A stretch of 40,351 bases of DNA from NCBI GenBank assembly GCA_964351025.1, contig CAYGLV010000015.1:1-40351 (forward strand). The letters run 5' to 3'. The notes under the pieces were generated by a model, which saw nothing but the letters and a program-made list of their open reading frames with translations, was not told the DNA's origin and ran no database searches. Position 1 is the first letter of the stretch. Every line of letters begins with the position of its first letter. A program made the position numbers and the translations under genes. Positions 16,298 to 23,971 of the stretch are shown piece after piece. The stretch is from CAYGLV01 sp964351025. GTDB taxonomy: Bacteria; Actinomycetota; Thermoleophilia; Gaiellales; Gaiellaceae.

Positions 16298-16678
16298 ATG
16301 AAGGTCCTCGCCGTCGTCCTCGTCGCGCTTGCGCTGGCGCCGGCGGCCGAGGCGAAGTTTCTCCGCATCCGGCTGACGCTCAGCGATGCGACCCCGGCGC
16401 TCGAGCAGCGGGTTCGGGTCTCGCTCCGCGCTGAGGTTGTCGATCCGGCCGGGATCGAGTTCCGCCTGATCGCCGTGCCGCCGGGCGTCGCGCTCGACTA
16501 CGCACTGGATGCCGATCCGCTGTTCAGCATCCGGCTCGTTCGGTCCGGCACGCTCTGGCGCGGCACCCTGCGCTTCCGGCGGCCGGGCCGGTGGCTCCTC
16601 GTAGTTCCGAACTGGGGAGCGCCGAACTACGCGATCCCTCCGCCGCTTATCCGTTCCGTGCTCGTCAGCCCGCGATGA
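16298..16678 (+). CDS. Small secreted protein, parent of the duplicated fragment downstream
   Basis: 126 residues with a signal peptide (MKVLAVVLVALALAPAAEA) and a compact beta-rich domain. Residues 21-60 are strands around IRLTLSDATPALEQRVRVSL. The end contains GRWLLVVPNWG followed by a Pro-rich stretch. No family is recognised; the layout suggests an Ig-like or C2-like domain. TAGAAA lies five bases before the ATG and could make it leaderless. A partial second copy, lacking the first half, lies at 17449-17667. Confidence 0.7.
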   Translation: MKVLAVVLVALALAPAAEAKFLRIRLTLSDATPALEQRVRVSLRAEVVDPAGIEFRLIAVPPGVALDYALDADPLFSIRLVRSGTLWRGTLRFRRPGRWLLVVPNWGAPNYAIPPPLIRSVLVSPR

Positions 16679-16712
16679 CGAGAGAGCGGGGCGCCCCCGG
16701 TGTAAGAAGACG

Positions 16713-17444
16713 ATGAGGCGCTTCCTGTCAACCGTGCTGCTCGCCCTCGCTCTGCCCGTGCTCGCCCTCGCCAAGGAACAACCGCTCACGGCTCGCGTCT
16801 GCGGCGCCTCCGCGTGCCGGCCGGTCGCTGCCGGGATGGCCGGGCGTCTGGTGCCGTGGTACGGCTTCGGGCTCGCCGTTCCGACGGCGCAGCCCTTCTT
16901 CACGGTCGAGTTGCGGGCGGGGAAAGAGCTGGACAGCCGGGTCGTCTGGGCTCCGGCGGCGAGGCTCGTCTGGACCGACGCGCGCGTTGAAGCGGCCGCC
17001 GTGTGGACGCGGCCGGCGGGCTATCTGAGCTCGGAGCTCGAGCGGCGGACGCGCGGTCTCCGGCCCTACCCACCGGCGGCGGGCTGGCGCCCCGCGCCTC
17101 GGAGTCTCCCGGTGACGGTGGTGAAGGCCTGCGGACCGCGCGGCTGCAGGGGCGTAGGCGAGGCTGGCGAGGCCGGTCGTCTCGCGCGCGCCGAGATCGT
17201 GCGAGCGGCGCCGGTTCCCGCGCCGGCGGGCCCGTGGTACCGGGTCGTGGCCCGCCAGAAGGGCCGGAACGGCTTCGTCTGGTCGCTCCGCTACGCGCCC
17301 GGACGGCAGGCCGTGCTCGTCGATCGGATGGATGCTGCGCCGCCGTTCTGGGTCCCGGCGCCGGCGGCGCTGCTGCCTGCCCTTGCCCGGACGACCGCCG
17401 GCATCGCGCCCTACCGAAGCCGCGTGGGTGATCGCGGACCGTGA
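16713..17444 (+). CDS. Secreted protein with internal tandem duplication
   Basis: 243 residues with signal peptide MRRFLSTVLLALALPVLALA. The mature part is two homologous halves. Each begins with a C-G-x3-C-R-x-V motif (Cys30/Cys35 and Cys140/Cys145), has a central VVW or FVW strand, and ends with TRGLRPY or TAGIAPY. The paired cysteines suggest one disulfide per half. No known domain is recognised. It sits with the other secreted proteins of the 13938-17667 group, and no transport or sortase signal is seen. Confidence 0.7.
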   Translation: MRRFLSTVLLALALPVLALAKEQPLTARVCGASACRPVAAGMAGRLVPWYGFGLAVPTAQPFFTVELRAGKELDSRVVWAPAARLVWTDARVEAAAVWTRPAGYLSSELERRTRGLRPYPPAAGWRPAPRSLPVTVVKACGPRGCRGVGEAGEAGRLARAEIVRAAPVPAPAGPWYRVVARQKGRNGFVWSLRYAPGRQAVLVDRMDAAPPFWVPAPAALLPALARTTAGIAPYRSRVGDRGP

Positions 17445-17448
17445 CGCC

Positions 17449-17667
17449 TGGTAGGGAACCCGCGCGGCGCACGCGGCGTAGCTCGACTACGCCCTGGATG
17501 CCGATCCGCTGTTCAGCATCCGGCTCGTTCGGTCCGGCACGCTCTGGCGCGGCACCCTGCGCTTCCGGCGGCCGGGCCGCTGGCTCCTCGTCGTCCCGAA
17601 CTGGGGCGCACCGGACTACGCGATCCCGCCGCCGCTCGCTCGCACGGTGCGGGTGACGGCCAAGTGA
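17449..17667 (+). pseudogene. Internally deleted duplicate of the 16298 gene
   Basis: The first ~32 bases (from 17451) match the spacer before the 16298 gene (GGTAGGGAACCCGCGCGGCG in both). The sequence then jumps at about 17482 to the homologue of 16491, and matches the 3' half of that gene nearly base for base to the TGA at 17665-17667. The start codon, signal peptide and first ~64 codons are missing, and an in-frame TAG stands directly before the fragment. It encodes only the last ~61 residues and cannot be expressed normally. Confidence 0.85.
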
Positions 17668-17670
17668 CGC

Positions 17671-18528
17671 TCAGGTAGACGACGCCCGTCGCTGCGACGC
17701 CGAGGCCGCCTCGAGCACGGCGCGGATCGCCTGACTCGAGTCTTCGTCGGGAGATTCGGAGATCACCGTCGCCGGACGAGCGAAGCGCGCGAGCGCTTCG
17801 GCGAGCGGCTCGGCGCGGAGCGTGCCCGCGCCGTAAGGCAGGTGCTTGGTCTCGTTGCGGTTGGCGAAGGCGATGTCGCTGAAGTGGATGTGGAACGGGA
17901 CGCCGGGCGGGAGCGCCGCGTCAGCGCTCTCGAGCGCGAGCGCGAACGGCTCCAGCTCGGTGAAGGCACCATCGCTCGTCGCGTGCATGTGCGCGAAGTC
18001 GAGCACGGGGCGCACCCACGGGAGCTGCGCGGCGATGAAGAAGACGTCCTCGGCGGACCCGAGATCGCGCACGCGGCCCATCACCTCGACGCCGAAGGGA
18101 ACGGTGCGCCCCTTCGTCTCGAGCCGGGCGCGCAGCTCTCCCAGCTGCTCCACGACTGAGGCGAGAGCGTCCTCGCGGCTCCTTCCGAGCAGAAAACCGG
18201 GGTGGAAGACGACGAGCTCGGCCCCGCACGCCGCCGCGACCCCGGCCGAGTGGTCGAGCATGCCGACCGCCATGTTCAGCTTCTTGCCGCGCTCCGCGTG
18301 GCCCATGAAAGCGGCGAGCGGCGCGTGCACCGAGAGCGCGACGTCGCGCTCGCGCGCAACCGCACCGAGCCTTTCTGCCCAGGCGTAGTCCATCCAGAAG
18401 CCGCCCTCGAAGTCGATCTCGCAGGCGGAGTAGCCCGCGGCGGTGAGGAGCTCGATCGCCTCCTCGGGGCTCTCGCGGGAGGGGATGCGCGCGGGGTCTA
18501 CTCGGATTCGTCGAACCTGCTCAGTCAT
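17671..18528 (-). CDS. Endonuclease IV-like TIM-barrel protein
   Basis: 285 residues from MTEQVRRIRVDP. The metal-ligand pattern of the AP endonuclease IV/xylose isomerase-like superfamily is seen in order: SVHAPL, VVFHPG, GVEVMG, VLDFAHMHA, FHIHFSD, HLPYGAG and ISESP. The spacing and the HIHFSD and HLPYGAG forms are closest to the archaeal-type Nfo proteins, which cut at abasic sites with Zn ions. A sugar-phosphate isomerase activity cannot be excluded from sequence alone. The start was chosen at the conserved ARIP-region N-terminus; a further 30 codons upstream are arginine-rich and run into the repeat array. Confidence 0.75.
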   Translation of the reverse strand: MTEQVRRIRVDPARIPSRESPEEAIELLTAAGYSACEIDFEGGFWMDYAWAERLGAVARERDVALSVHAPLAAFMGHAERGKKLNMAVGMLDHSAGVAAACGAELVVFHPGFLLGRSREDALASVVEQLGELRARLETKGRTVPFGVEVMGRVRDLGSAEDVFFIAAQLPWVRPVLDFAHMHATSDGAFTELEPFALALESADAALPPGVPFHIHFSDIAFANRNETKHLPYGAGTLRAEPLAEALARFARPATVISESPDEDSSQAIRAVLEAASASQRRASST

Positions 18529-18591
18529 CGGACGTCTGGGCGTTGCGACGGTCGAGCGCGAGCTTGGCTGTCGGCGGAGCCAGGCGTTGCT

Positions 18592-18656
18592 CCGTACCCG
18601 GCACGGCGGTCTTAACACTGCCCGGCACTGTGAGCTTTACCGTACCCGGTACCGCG
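18592..18656. repeat. Three CCCGG-centred repeats at 24-bp period
   Basis: CCGTACCCGGCACGG, CACTGCCCGGCACTG and CCGTACCCGGTACCG have their CCCGG cores at 18597, 18621 and 18645, exactly 24 bases apart. Each is a near-palindrome. The array lies in the 201-base spacer between the divergent genes at 18528 and 18730, so it could be an operator array or nested hairpins. Confidence 0.55.
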
Positions 18657-18717
18657 GGTTAGACAGAGGCGGCGGCCGGCTCGAGCGAGCCGCGTAGATG
18701 CCGTCCGATCCTGTTTC

Positions 18718-18723
18718 TACCCT
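18718..18723 (+). promoter_or_regulatory. -10 box of leaderless gene at 18730
   Basis: TACCCT ends six bases before the ATG. No ribosome binding site is present. Confidence 0.5.
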
Positions 18724-18729
18724 TTTCGC

Positions 18730-18972
18730 ATGGCCCAGCAGCCGACACGGATCGACCTTCTCGAGCTCGACATCGACCTCCGCCTCTCCGATCTCTGGCG
18801 GGAGGCCGCTGACGTGCAGGAGTGGAACCTCGAGGTCGTGGCCGCCTTCATGCGCGCCGCCTACGGCAAGGGCTACTGCGATGCGCTGACCGAGGATGCG
18901 CCGGGCAGCCTCTGCCACGATCACGGCTATCGGATCCCGCCGCGGCGCGAGTTGCCGCGGCACGCGGCGTAG
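18730..18972 (+). CDS. Small cytoplasmic protein of unknown function
   Basis: 80 residues starting MAQQPTRIDLLELDIDLRLS. The first 55 residues are probably helical (ELDIDLRLSDLWREAADV, then NLEVVAAFMRAAYGKGYCDAL). The end carries Cys48 and C-H-D-H (Cys62, His63, His65), which could bind a metal, followed by a basic tail. I recognise no family. The start is fixed by the leaderless -10 box. It lies 83 bases before ccmE, which has its own promoter. Confidence 0.6.
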   Translation: MAQQPTRIDLLELDIDLRLSDLWREAADVQEWNLEVVAAFMRAAYGKGYCDALTEDAPGSLCHDHGYRIPPRRELPRHAA

Positions 18973-19043
18973 CTTTCGAGCGCGCTGTCGCTGCTCTTCC
19001 CGCTCGGCCTCGAGAAGCACGGGTCCCCCCACGCTTGCGCCGC

Positions 19044-19049
19044 TACAAT
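19044..19049 (+). promoter_or_regulatory. -10 box of leaderless ccmE transcript
   Basis: TACAAT ends six bases before the GTG of ccmE, identical in sequence and spacing to the pdxT promoter. Confidence 0.6.
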
Positions 19050-19055
19050 TCCACA

Positions 19056-19457
19056 GTGGCACGGAAGCGCAGCCCCGCGCGGCTCGTCGTCGCGCTGTCG
19101 GTCGCGGCGGTGCTCGCCGTCTTTCTCCTCTACACGTCGCTCGCCGGCGGGGGGACGCCGTCCCTGTCGCCCAGCGAGCTGAAGGGCCGTACGGGCGAGG
19201 TCTCGCTCGCCGGCCGCGTCGTCGGCCCGATCAAAGGTGACGCGCACGCCGGTGGGCTTCGCTTCCAGCTCAGGGACATCAAAGGGACGGCGCGGGGGAC
19301 AGTGGCCGTCGTCTACACGGGCTCGGTGCCCGATCTCTTCAAGTCAGGCCGCGACGTCGTCGTCGAGGGCAAGCTGCAGAACGGGACGTTCGTGGCCAGG
19401 CCCGGCTCGCTCGTGACCAAGTGCCCGTCGAAGTACGCCCCGAAGAAGTCCGCCTGA
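19056..19457 (+). CDS. ccmE: Cytochrome c maturation heme chaperone CcmE, CXXXY type
   Basis: 133 residues with an N-terminal membrane anchor (about 10-28) and an extracytoplasmic OB-fold domain (LAGRVVGPIKGDAH, LRFQLRDIKG, VVYTGSVPDLFKSGRDVVVEGKL). CcmE carries heme from CcmC to the CcmF ligation complex. The usual heme-binding His of the HXXXY motif is replaced by Cys: CPSKY with Cys123 and Tyr127. This is the CXXXY variant known from some archaea and sulfate reducers. It starts with GTG at 19056 from a leaderless promoter and is followed three bases later by ccmF. Confidence 0.93.
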   Translation: MARKRSPARLVVALSVAAVLAVFLLYTSLAGGGTPSLSPSELKGRTGEVSLAGRVVGPIKGDAHAGGLRFQLRDIKGTARGTVAVVYTGSVPDLFKSGRDVVVEGKLQNGTFVARPGSLVTKCPSKYAPKKSA

Positions 19458-19460
19458 CGG

Positions 19461-21455
19461 ATGCCTGAGCTCGGCCGCGCCGCGCTCGTCATCACGCTCG
19501 GACTGGCGCTGTATGGGCTGGTTGCGGGCGCGGCCGCCGCCCGCTCGCGCCGCCGCCGGCTCGCCGCCTCGGCGCAGAACGCGCTCCTCGCGGCCTTCGG
19601 CTCGACCGCGATCGCCGCGGTGGTCCTGCTCACCGCCTTCGCCCGCGACGACTTCTCGTTCGTCACGGTGATGGAGTCATCGAGCCGCGACCTGCCGATC
19701 GGCTACGCGCTGTCGGCGTTCTGGGGCGGGCAGGCCGGATCGCTTCTCCTCTGGCTTCTGCTCCTGACCGCATACGGTGCGGCAGCGATCCTGCTCAACC
19801 GGCGTCGCGCGCGCGACCTCGTCGTCTGGGTCGTGCCCGTGCTCGGCGCGGTGGCGGTCTTCTTCTCGTTCCTGCTCGTCGCGGTCGCAAGCCCCTTCCA
19901 GTCACAGCCGGCTCCCGCCGACGGCTTCGGGCTCAACCCGAGCCTCCAGAACCCGTACATGATGGCCCACCCGCCGTTCCTCTACCTCGGCTACGTCGGA
20001 CTCACGGTGCCATTCGCGTTCGCGGTCGGCGCGCTGCTCGCCGGTCGCAGCGACGAGCGCTGGATCGTCGCGACGCGGCGCTGGACATTGTTCGCCTGGG
20101 CCTGCCTCGGGATCGGGCAGCTGCTCGGAGCACACTGGGCGTACGAGGAGGTCGGCTGGGGCGGCTACTTCGCCTGGGACCCGGTCGAGAACGCCGCGCT
20201 GATGCCGTGGCTCGCGGCGACCGCGTTCCTGCACTCGGTGATGATCCAGGAGAAGCGCGGAATGCTGAAGGTCTGGAACGTGCTGCTCGTCGTGCTGTCG
20301 TTTCTCCTCTCGCTGTTCGGCACGTTTCTCACGCGTTCGGGCATTCTCAACTCGATCCACTCCTTCACCGAGAGCTCGATCGGGGCGTGGTTCCTCGGCT
20401 TCATCGCGCTTGTCTGTGCCTTCTCCCTGACACTCGTCTTCGTTCGGCTCCCCCTCCTGCGGGCGCGCACGAAGCTCGAGTCGCTCGTCTCGCGCGAGGC
20501 GACATTTCTCTACAACAACCTCCTGCTTGTGGCTCTGACGCTGACGATCCTCTGGGGGGTCGTCTGGCCGATCCTGTCGGAGGCCGTGCGCGGCGAGTCG
20601 GTGGTCGTGGGGCCGCCGTACTACAACTTCTTCCTGCGCGCCTTCGGGCTGCCGCTGCTCCTGCTGATGGGGATCGGGCCGCTCGTGGCCTGGCGCCGTG
20701 CCTCGGCACGCGGACTGCTGAAGACCTTCGCGTGGCCGGCCGGGACAGCCCTCGCCGCCGGCGCGATCCTGCTCGGGCTCGGCGCCGGCTCGTCCGTCCC
20801 CGGGCTCGTTGCGTACACGTTCTCGGTGTTCGTGCTCGCCTCGATCGCACTCGAGTTCGTGCGGGGTACGCGCGCTCGGCGCGCGCTCGCCGGAGGATCG
20901 TGGCCGCGCGCGTTCTCCGATCTCGTCGCGCGCAACCGCCGCCGCTACGGCGGCTACGTCGTCCACGCCGCGATCGTGCTGCTTGCGATCGGGATCGCCG
21001 GCTCGAGCGCGTATGACACGGTCACGGAGGCGAAGCTCCGGCCCGGCGAGGAGCTGGCCGTCGGCCGCTACACGCTCACGTACGCGAGGCTGACGGAGCG
21101 ACCGGCTGCGAACGCGACCGAGGTCCGGGCCGTGCTGGACGTACGCCGCGACGGCAAGCGGCTCGGCACGGTCGAGGCCGGCAAGAACGCCTACACCGTC
21201 GAGCAGCAGGTCTCGAATGAGGTCGGCATCCGGAGCGACCTGCTCACGGGTGAGGATCTGTTCGTGATCGCCGAGCAGGTCGAGCCCGACGGCTCCGTCT
21301 ACTTCAGGGTCTTCGTCAAGCCGCTCGTCAACCTCATCTGGCTCGCGGGCCTCGTCTTCGTGCTCGGCTCCCTCATCACCCTCTGGCCCGACGCGCGCGA
21401 GGAGCGGCGGCTCGCGCTGCGCTACGACGACGTCCACGTTCCCGCCGCCGAATGA
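19461..21455 (+). CDS. ccmF: Cytochrome c heme ligase subunit CcmF
   Basis: 664 residues, a multi-pass membrane protein that attaches heme to apocytochrome c. The heme-handling WWD domain is seen at about 225-250 (WAYEEVGWGGYFAWDPVEN). Earlier are ALSAFWGGQAGSLLLWLLL and the conserved His170 (MMAHPP). After the last helices an extracytoplasmic beta domain (about 515-620) is followed by a final helix (LIWLAGLVFVLGSLITLW). It is translated right after ccmE and overlaps the CcmI-like gene by four bases (ATGA). No ccmABC, ccmG or ccmH lies in the window. Confidence 0.95.
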   Translation: MPELGRAALVITLGLALYGLVAGAAAARSRRRRLAASAQNALLAAFGSTAIAAVVLLTAFARDDFSFVTVMESSSRDLPIGYALSAFWGGQAGSLLLWLLLLTAYGAAAILLNRRRARDLVVWVVPVLGAVAVFFSFLLVAVASPFQSQPAPADGFGLNPSLQNPYMMAHPPFLYLGYVGLTVPFAFAVGALLAGRSDERWIVATRRWTLFAWACLGIGQLLGAHWAYEEVGWGGYFAWDPVENAALMPWLAATAFLHSVMIQEKRGMLKVWNVLLVVLSFLLSLFGTFLTRSGILNSIHSFTESSIGAWFLGFIALVCAFSLTLVFVRLPLLRARTKLESLVSREATFLYNNLLLVALTLTILWGVVWPILSEAVRGESVVVGPPYYNFFLRAFGLPLLLLMGIGPLVAWRRASARGLLKTFAWPAGTALAAGAILLGLGAGSSVPGLVAYTFSVFVLASIALEFVRGTRARRALAGGSWPRAFSDLVARNRRRYGGYVVHAAIVLLAIGIAGSSAYDTVTEAKLRPGEELAVGRYTLTYARLTERPAANATEVRAVLDVRRDGKRLGTVEAGKNAYTVEQQVSNEVGIRSDLLTGEDLFVIAEQVEPDGSVYFRVFVKPLVNLIWLAGLVFVLGSLITLWPDAREERRLALRYDDVHVPAAE

Positions 21456-21751
21456 CCACGCTGGCTCTCCTCTTCGGCGCGCTCGTCGCCGTCGCGTGCG
21501 TCCTGGCGGTGGCGCTGCCGTACCTTCGCGAGCCGGAGCCTGACGACGACACTCTGAAGGAGCCGGGGGTGGAGGGGCAGCGGCGCCTCGGGCTCGCCGA
21601 GGCGCGCGACCGTGCGCTTGGCGCCCTCAAGGAGCTGGAGTTCGACCACCGCACCGGCAAGGTCGGCGATGAGGACTATCGAGCGCTCGTCGGGCCGCTC
21701 CGCCGCGAGGCCGCCGAGGCGCTGAGGGAGTTGGGGAATGCGCCCGGCTAG
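21452..21751 (+). CDS. CcmI-like cytochrome c biogenesis membrane protein
   Basis: 99 residues: an N-terminal membrane helix (ALLFGALVAVACVLAVALPYL, about 5-25) and a cytoplasmic helical tail with AEARDRALGALKELEFDHRTGKVGDEDYRAL in two parts. That tail motif is the N-terminal region of CcmI-type proteins, where it is followed by TPR repeats; here no TPR region is present. It is co-translated with ccmF through ATGA, which supports a role in cytochrome maturation, perhaps in handling the apocytochrome. Confidence 0.75.
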   Translation: MTTLALLFGALVAVACVLAVALPYLREPEPDDDTLKEPGVEGQRRLGLAEARDRALGALKELEFDHRTGKVGDEDYRALVGPLRREAAEALRELGNAPG

Positions 21752-22982
21752 AGGGGAGGGACGGCCGTTTCCCCGGCGAAAACCCTCCGCGATGGCACGC
21801 CAACTCGCCCTCGGCCTTGCGCTGGCCTCGTTGCTGCTGTTCGCGGCTCCCGCGGCCGGCGACAACGACGACCTGATCGGCCGGAAGGCCAGCGTCGACT
21901 ACCAGATCGCGAGCCTGCAGGACAAGATCCGGCACGCGACGCAGCGCGAGGGCGTGCTCACGACCGAGATCTCCGCTGTCAGCAGGAAGATCTACGGGCT
22001 CGAGGACGACGTCGCCGGTGCGACCAGCAAGTTCGAGCAGCTGCGCAGGGAGCTCGTTCTCCACCGGCAGAAGCTCAACCGGCTGAACGCGCTCTACACG
22101 GTGCAGACGAGCAGGCTCCTCTTCCTCCAGCAGCAGTACCGGGAGTCGGTGCAGCGGCTGAACCGGCGGATCATCCAGATCTACACCTCTGACCCGCCGG
22201 ACGCGGTTTCGGTCGTGCTCGCAGCCTCGACCATCGGCGAGCTCGTCGACCAGGTGGAGTTCTCGGACGCGATCAACCGGCAGGACGAGTCGATCGCCGC
22301 CGAAGTAAAGGTCGCGAAGCTCGAGATGCAGAGGACGCGGAACGAGACGCGCACGGTCCGGGCCGGCGTTCGGGTGACGACGCGGCAGATCTCGAACCGC
22401 ACGAGCGAGCAGCTCCGGGTGCGCAACAGCCTCGTCGCGACGCAGCAGGAGCTGGCGGACGCACGCAGCCTCAAGGAGTCGGCGCTCTCGTCGGTGCGCG
22501 AGTCGAAGGACGAGTACCTGGCGACGGTCAACGCGCTGCTGGCTGAGAGCGCGTCGATCGCAGCGAAGATCCGCGCCTCGCAGTCCGGTGGCGCGTCCGG
22601 CAGTGGCGTGGCCCCGGCCGGCGGTCTCAGCTGGCCGGTCGGCGGGCCCGTGACGAGCGGGTTCGGCGAGCGCTGGGGCCGAATGCACGAGGGGATCGAC
22701 ATCGGCGTCCCGACCGGAACCCCGGTCGCCGCCTCCGCAGCCGGGACGGTGATCGTCGCGGGCTGGATGGGAGGCTACGGCAATCTCGTCGTGCTCGACC
22801 ACGGCAACGGCCTCGCGACGGCCTACGGTCACAACTCGGTGCTCTCGGTCGGCGTCGGCCAGACGGTCTCGAAGGGCCAGACTATCGCGCTTGCCGGCAA
22901 CACGGGGCGGTCGTTCGGATCGCACGTGCACTTCGAGGTGCGGGTGAACGGCAATGCCGTCAACCCGCTGGCGTACCTCTAG
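21738..22982 (+). CDS. M23 (LytM-type) peptidase with coiled coil, EnvC/NlpD-like
   Basis: 414 residues from ATG 21738, which has GAGGGAG eight bases upstream and overlaps the CcmI-like gene. ATG 21792 (MARQLALGLALASLLLF) is an alternative that gives a shorter signal peptide. Long coiled-coil segments follow (about 45-260 overall, for example KASVDYQIASLQDKIRHAT and LHRQKLNRLNALYTVQTSR). The C-terminal LytM domain has its zinc ligands visible: His in MHEGIDIG with its Asp, and the final SHVHFEV. A further His is in TAYGHNS. It should cleave, or when degenerate regulate cleavage of, peptidoglycan cross-links outside the membrane; here the ligands look intact. Confidence 0.9.
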   Translation: MRPARGEGRPFPRRKPSAMARQLALGLALASLLLFAAPAAGDNDDLIGRKASVDYQIASLQDKIRHATQREGVLTTEISAVSRKIYGLEDDVAGATSKFEQLRRELVLHRQKLNRLNALYTVQTSRLLFLQQQYRESVQRLNRRIIQIYTSDPPDAVSVVLAASTIGELVDQVEFSDAINRQDESIAAEVKVAKLEMQRTRNETRTVRAGVRVTTRQISNRTSEQLRVRNSLVATQQELADARSLKESALSSVRESKDEYLATVNALLAESASIAAKIRASQSGGASGSGVAPAGGLSWPVGGPVTSGFGERWGRMHEGIDIGVPTGTPVAASAAGTVIVAGWMGGYGNLVVLDHGNGLATAYGHNSVLSVGVGQTVSKGQTIALAGNTGRSFGSHVHFEVRVNGNAVNPLAYL

Positions 22983-22994
22983 ATCGTCGAGCTG

Positions 22995-23552
22995 TTACGC
23001 AGCGTCTTCGACGACCGGCAGCGCCGCCGGATCGACGACCCGCAGGTCAGGCAGCGCGCGCCAGCTCTCGTCGAGACCCAGGCCGTAGCCCGCGAAGAGC
23101 TCGTCCGGGACGGTGAAGCCGACGTAGCGGAGTGGCACGTCGTCCACGAGCCGGCGATACGGCCGGTCGAGCAGCGAGACGGCGTGGAGGCTCGCCGGGT
23201 TGCGCAGGCCCAGCGTGCGCGAAAGGAAGTTGAGCGTGAGACCGGTATCCACGATCTCCTCGACGACGAGCACGTGTCGCCCGTCGAGCGGCGTGTCGAG
23301 GTCCTTGAGCAGCCGCGCGCTGCCGTCGGCGCCCGCCAGGTAGCCGGCCAGCTCGATGAAGTCGAGGTGGTGCGGGATCGCGAGCGCGCGCGACAGGTCG
23401 GCGACGAAGACGACACTCGACTTGAGCGGTGCGACGAGCAGCGGCTCGAGCCCCGCGTAGTCGGCCGCGATCTCCCGGCCGAGCTCGTCGACCCGTGCGG
23501 CGATCTCCTCTCGCGAGAGGTAGATCTCACCGATCGGGTGCGGTTTCTCTAT
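22995..23552 (-). CDS. hpt: Hypoxanthine(-guanine) phosphoribosyltransferase, start codon unclear
   Basis: Purine salvage enzyme, about 185 residues from the region of 23552. Family motifs are clear: LLVAPLKSSVVFVADLSRAL, the PRPP loop VVEEIVDTGLT (usually EDIIDTG, so one Asp to Glu change beside the catalytic Asp), and the C-terminal FAGYGLGLDESWRALPDL. No ATG, GTG, TTG or CTG exists in frame at the proper N-terminus (IEKPHPIGEIYLSREEI). The codon at the junction is ATA (23552-23550), overlapping the TAG stop of the upstream gene as ATAG. The nearest ATG in frame is 96 codons upstream, inside the other gene. Confidence 0.9.
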   Translation of the reverse strand: MEKPHPIGEIYLSREEIAARVDELGREIAADYAGLEPLLVAPLKSSVVFVADLSRALAIPHHLDFIELAGYLAGADGSARLLKDLDTPLDGRHVLVVEEIVDTGLTLNFLSRTLGLRNPASLHAVSLLDRPYRRLVDDVPLRYVGFTVPDELFAGYGLGLDESWRALPDLRVVDPAALPVVEDAA

Positions 23553-23917
23553 GAGGCGAGCTTCAGCCGATATCGCTGGGCGAGGCGCTCGATATCGCGC
23601 CGGTAGAAGAGTTTGACCTTGACCCCCGGGTAGAGCCGCCGAACCTCCCGGAGCTTGCGGTTCTTGCGGGTGACGAGCGACTGTTTCATGACCGTCACCT
23701 CGATGAAGAGATCCTGCTCCGGCAGGTAGAAGTCGGGCGCAAAGGCGCTGGTCACGCGCCCCTCTGCATCGCGGGCGAGCACGAAGGTGCGGGGCTCGTA
23801 GTCCCAGGGAACGCCGTAGTAGTCGAGCAGCCTCGCGCACTCCAGCTCGACGGGGTTGGCGAACCGCGGCGGCTCAGCGCCGCAAAATGCCTGGAAATCA
23901 GCTACTTCTCTCGGCAC
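23549..23917 (-). CDS. PD-(D/E)XK-like nuclease-fold small protein
   Basis: 122 residues from GTG 23917. An N-terminal helix with a conserved Glu (ANPVELECARLLDYYGVP) is followed by strands and the pattern FAPDFYLPEQDLFIEVT, which fits the restriction-endonuclease-like core (Asp, then Glu-x-Thr on the next strand). The end has KLREVRRLYPGVKVKLFYR, the usual helix-strand after the core. Such proteins resemble T7 endonuclease I or very short-patch nucleases, but activity is unproven. Leaderless start from TATCCT, seven bases upstream. It precedes and overlaps hpt. Confidence 0.7.
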   Translation of the reverse strand: MPREVADFQAFCGAEPPRFANPVELECARLLDYYGVPWDYEPRTFVLARDAEGRVTSAFAPDFYLPEQDLFIEVTVMKQSLVTRKNRKLREVRRLYPGVKVKLFYRRDIERLAQRYRLKLAS

Positions 23918-23971
23918 CTACACAAGGATAGCGATGCCCTCGGACGTGCTCTCTCCTAGACTGTGACGCAC

